Both the position numbers and the translations under genes were made by a program. Source: Lactobacillaceae bacterium (lineage in GTDB: Bacteria > Bacillota > Bacilli > Lactobacillales > Lactobacillaceae). From it: 6,766 nucleotides of DNA. Shown in pieces: positions 5,234 through 6,766 of this stretch. Location: NCBI GenBank assembly GCA_031282325.1, contig JAITDY010000024.1, positions 1 to 6,766 on the forward strand. Reading direction: 5' to 3'. How positions within the stretch are numbered: the stretch's first letter is position 1; each line of letters begins with the position of its first letter. The notes beneath the pieces were generated by a model, which saw nothing but the letters and a program-made list of their open reading frames with translations, made no database searches and was not told the origin of the DNA.

Positions 5234-6338
5234 TTTTTATTACATCCAAAATTAAGTTATATAAATCATCAGAGGCGTGTGGGTAACCATTAGTTTTAGC
5301 AGCTTCTTTTAAGGAATTCAATTTTTTTTCATCTAAAACTATCGCTTTCATATCATGAAATAATTTAGCAGGAGTTAAATCATCTTCTAAAATAACTTTC
5401 GTGGCACCTCTCTTTTCAAGCGCTTGTGCGTTTAATGTTTGTTGATTGCCGGTTACATTTGGAGATGGAATTAAAATTGAAGCCAAGCCAACAGCTGTAA
5501 TTTCAGATAAAGTTGTAGCTCCAGACCGCGACACGATTAAATCAACATTTTTCAATAATTGATTCATATTATCAATATATGGTAATACCAAAATATTCTT
5601 AGTATCTTTCAGTCCCTCTTCGGCTAATTGCAATTTTACAGAATCAAAATATTTTTTACCAGTTACAAAAATTAATTGCATTTCTTTTTCTTTAGAAAAA
5701 CGGTTAGCTACAACAATAATTGCTTGATTAATTCTATTTGCTCCTTGTGAACCTCCAAAAACTAGGATTGTTTTTTTATTTTTTTTCAGCCCCAATTCAG
5801 ATGGTGAGATAAAATCATTTTCATCAGCTACTTCTTGTCCTCTAGGATTTCCAGTTAAAACAATTTTATTTTTAATAATTGGAAAATTTTTCTTCGTATC
5901 AGTAAAACTAGTAGCAACTCTATTTGCTTTTTGTGCTAAAAGACGATTTGTGAACCCGGGAGCTAAATTTTGTTCATGAATAATCGTTGGTATTTTATTT
6001 TCCTGAGCAGCAATCATAGTTGGAGCTGAAGCATATCCCCCCATGCCCACAACAACATCAGGTTTAAAATCCTTAACTATTTGTGAAGCTTTTTTTACAG
6101 CTCTTTTTAGCATTAAAAGGGTTTTAATATTTTCAAAAGGATTTTTTCTAGATAGTCCTTTAATTTCTAATGGTATAAAATCAATATCAGCATCTGGAAC
6201 AATTTTAGTTTCAATCCCCCTTTTGGCACCGATATATAAAATTTTAGAAGTTGGATCTTTTTCAATAATTTTTTTTGCCAAGGCCAAGGCAGGATAAATA
6301 TGGCCACCTGTACCGCCTCCAGTTAATATAATTTTCAT
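5223..6338 (-). CDS. murG: MurG, UDP-GlcNAc:MurNAc-pentapeptide-PP-undecaprenol GlcNAc transferase
   Basis: MurG transfers GlcNAc from UDP-GlcNAc to lipid I, giving lipid II, at the cytoplasmic face of the membrane. The 371-residue product has the usual GT-B length and order. The N-terminal acceptor domain has the glycine loop GGGTGGH (7-13), the second loop GMGGYASAP (98-106) and HEQN (121-124). The C-terminal UDP-GlcNAc domain has GGSQGAN (195-201), RSGATTLSE (271-279, with the ribose-binding Glu) and NQQTLNA (298-304). All expected key residues are visible and nothing looks truncated. I chose ATG 6336-6338, giving MKIILTGGG as in most homologues. An in-frame TTG two codons upstream (6342-6344) would give MVMKII. 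A GGAG at 6349-6352 lies 10 nt from the ATG and 4 nt from the TTG, so spacing does not settle it firmly. The gene overlaps the murD stop by 1 nt and the divIB start by 11 nt, which indicates one operon. Confidence 0.97.
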   Translation of the reverse strand: MKIILTGGGTGGHIYPALALAKKIIEKDPTSKILYIGAKRGIETKIVPDADIDFIPLEIKGLSRKNPFENIKTLLMLKRAVKKASQIVKDFKPDVVVGMGGYASAPTMIAAQENKIPTIIHEQNLAPGFTNRLLAQKANRVATSFTDTKKNFPIIKNKIVLTGNPRGQEVADENDFISPSELGLKKNKKTILVFGGSQGANRINQAIIVVANRFSKEKEMQLIFVTGKKYFDSVKLQLAEEGLKDTKNILVLPYIDNMNQLLKNVDLIVSRSGATTLSEITAVGLASILIPSPNVTGNQQTLNAQALEKRGATKVILEDDLTPAKLFHDMKAIVLDEKKLNSLKEAAKTNGYPHASDDLYNLILDVIKNGK

Positions 6339-6766
6339 TACCAATTAACTCCATTTACCATTTTTTTAAATTCTTCACCTCTTATTTCAAAATTAGGATA
6401 TTGATCCCAACTAGCTGCTGCTGGACTAAACAAAATAATTTGATTAGTTTTTGAATTTTTAGATGCAATGTTCACAGCTTCACCAAGATTATCAGCAATT
6501 TGAACATCATTAATATTAATTTTTAAAGCTACATCTAATAGTTTATTCTTTGTTTCACCAATAAAAACTGCTTTTGATACTTTTTTAAGATTCGGGATTA
6601 ATTTGCTAAAATCATCACCTCGATCTAGGCCACCAGCAATCCAAAAAATATCGTCATCTGGAAAGCTATCTAAAGCGCTCTGGGTAGCTTCAATGTCAGT
6701 TGCTTTGGAATCGTTATAAATTTTTCTACCATTAAAATCACCAACAAATTCAAGTCTATGTTCAAC
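6338..6766 (-). CDS. murD: UDP-N-acetylmuramoylalanine--D-glutamate ligase, C-terminal part (5' end outside window)
   Basis: MurD is the cytoplasmic ATP-dependent ligase that adds D-glutamate to UDP-MurNAc-L-alanine in peptidoglycan precursor synthesis. Only the last 142 codons are inside the window; the frame is open to the right edge and ends at TAA 6338-6340. The visible part is the C-terminal ligase domain. It opens with VEHRLEFVGDFNG, followed by the family motif YNDSKATD (where the substrate and metal site lies), then IAGGLDRG, and near the end SPAAASWDQYPNFEIRGEEF. Together these are diagnostic of MurD rather than MurC, MurE or MurF. Many homologues have Cys in SPACASWDQY where Ala stands here, a common alternative. 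The stop codon overlaps the murG ATG by one base (TAATG), so the two genes are probably translated together. The short C-terminal tail (KKMVNGVNW) looks normal. Identification is very sure; the start and N-terminal Rossmann and ATP domains cannot be judged. Confidence 0.96.
   Translation of the reverse strand, partial: VEHRLEFVGDFNGRKIYNDSKATDIEATQSALDSFPDDDIFWIAGGLDRGDDFSKLIPNLKKVSKAVFIGETKNKLLDVALKININDVQIADNLGEAVNIASKNSKTNQIILFSPAAASWDQYPNFEIRGEEFKKMVNGVNW

Noticed and set aside
6336..6344. TTG start for murG two codons before the ATG
   Set aside because: The ATG gives the family-standard MKIILTGGG start and the TAATG overlap with murD. The TTG is only slightly favoured by distance from GGAG in neither direction decisively, so it is noted as an alternative.

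Overview
The window is a single-direction, AT-rich (roughly two-thirds A+T by eye) piece of the division and cell wall (dcw) cluster of a low-GC Gram-positive bacterium. All genes lie on the minus strand, so they read from right to left: murD (3' part only) - murG - divIB/ftsQ - ftsA - ftsZ - sepF - ylmH, followed by what looks like the first half of a T-box leader running off the left edge. SepF, a YlmH-type S4 protein, a DivIB-type FtsQ and a T-box leader together point to Firmicutes. The base composition, the Q/N-rich linkers and the streptococcus/lactobacillus-like FtsZ sequence suggest Lactobacillales, perhaps the Lactobacillaceae (including former Leuconostocaceae). Genus cannot be fixed by eye.

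Right part (about 4331-6766): MurD adds D-Glu to UDP-MurNAc-L-Ala. MurG makes lipid II from lipid I at the inner face of the membrane. DivIB is the POTRA-domain scaffold of the divisome synthase. These genes are tightly packed, with a 1-nt overlap between murD and murG and an 11-nt overlap between murG and divIB.

Middle part (1469-4270): FtsA (actin-like membrane anchor) and FtsZ (tubulin-like ring polymer) are 12 nt apart. The FtsZ core is conventional, but its C-terminal linker is long (about 125 residues), N/Q-rich and without basic residues, and carries a recurring short Phe motif. ftsA has no well-placed Shine-Dalgarno sequence and starts in an ATGA overlap with another reading frame.

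Left part (1-1462): SepF is the second FtsZ membrane anchor and has its own Q-rich linker. YlmH is an S4-domain RNA-binding protein linked to ribosome quality control. The sepF stop codon straddles the loop and distal arm of a terminator-like hairpin, and ylmH follows without a visible ribosome-binding site. ylmE (between ftsZ and sepF), ylmG (between sepF and ylmH) and divIVA (after ylmH), all present in the Bacillus subtilis order, are absent from these positions. Past ylmH there is a plausible promoter followed by a T-box Stem I-like structure, which by synteny probably precedes ileS outside the window.

I see no mobile element, CRISPR array, tRNA, rRNA or wholly new system. The points worth a second look are the T-box fragment, the sepF/ylmH junction, the reduced gene order, the FtsZ linker and the ftsA start.
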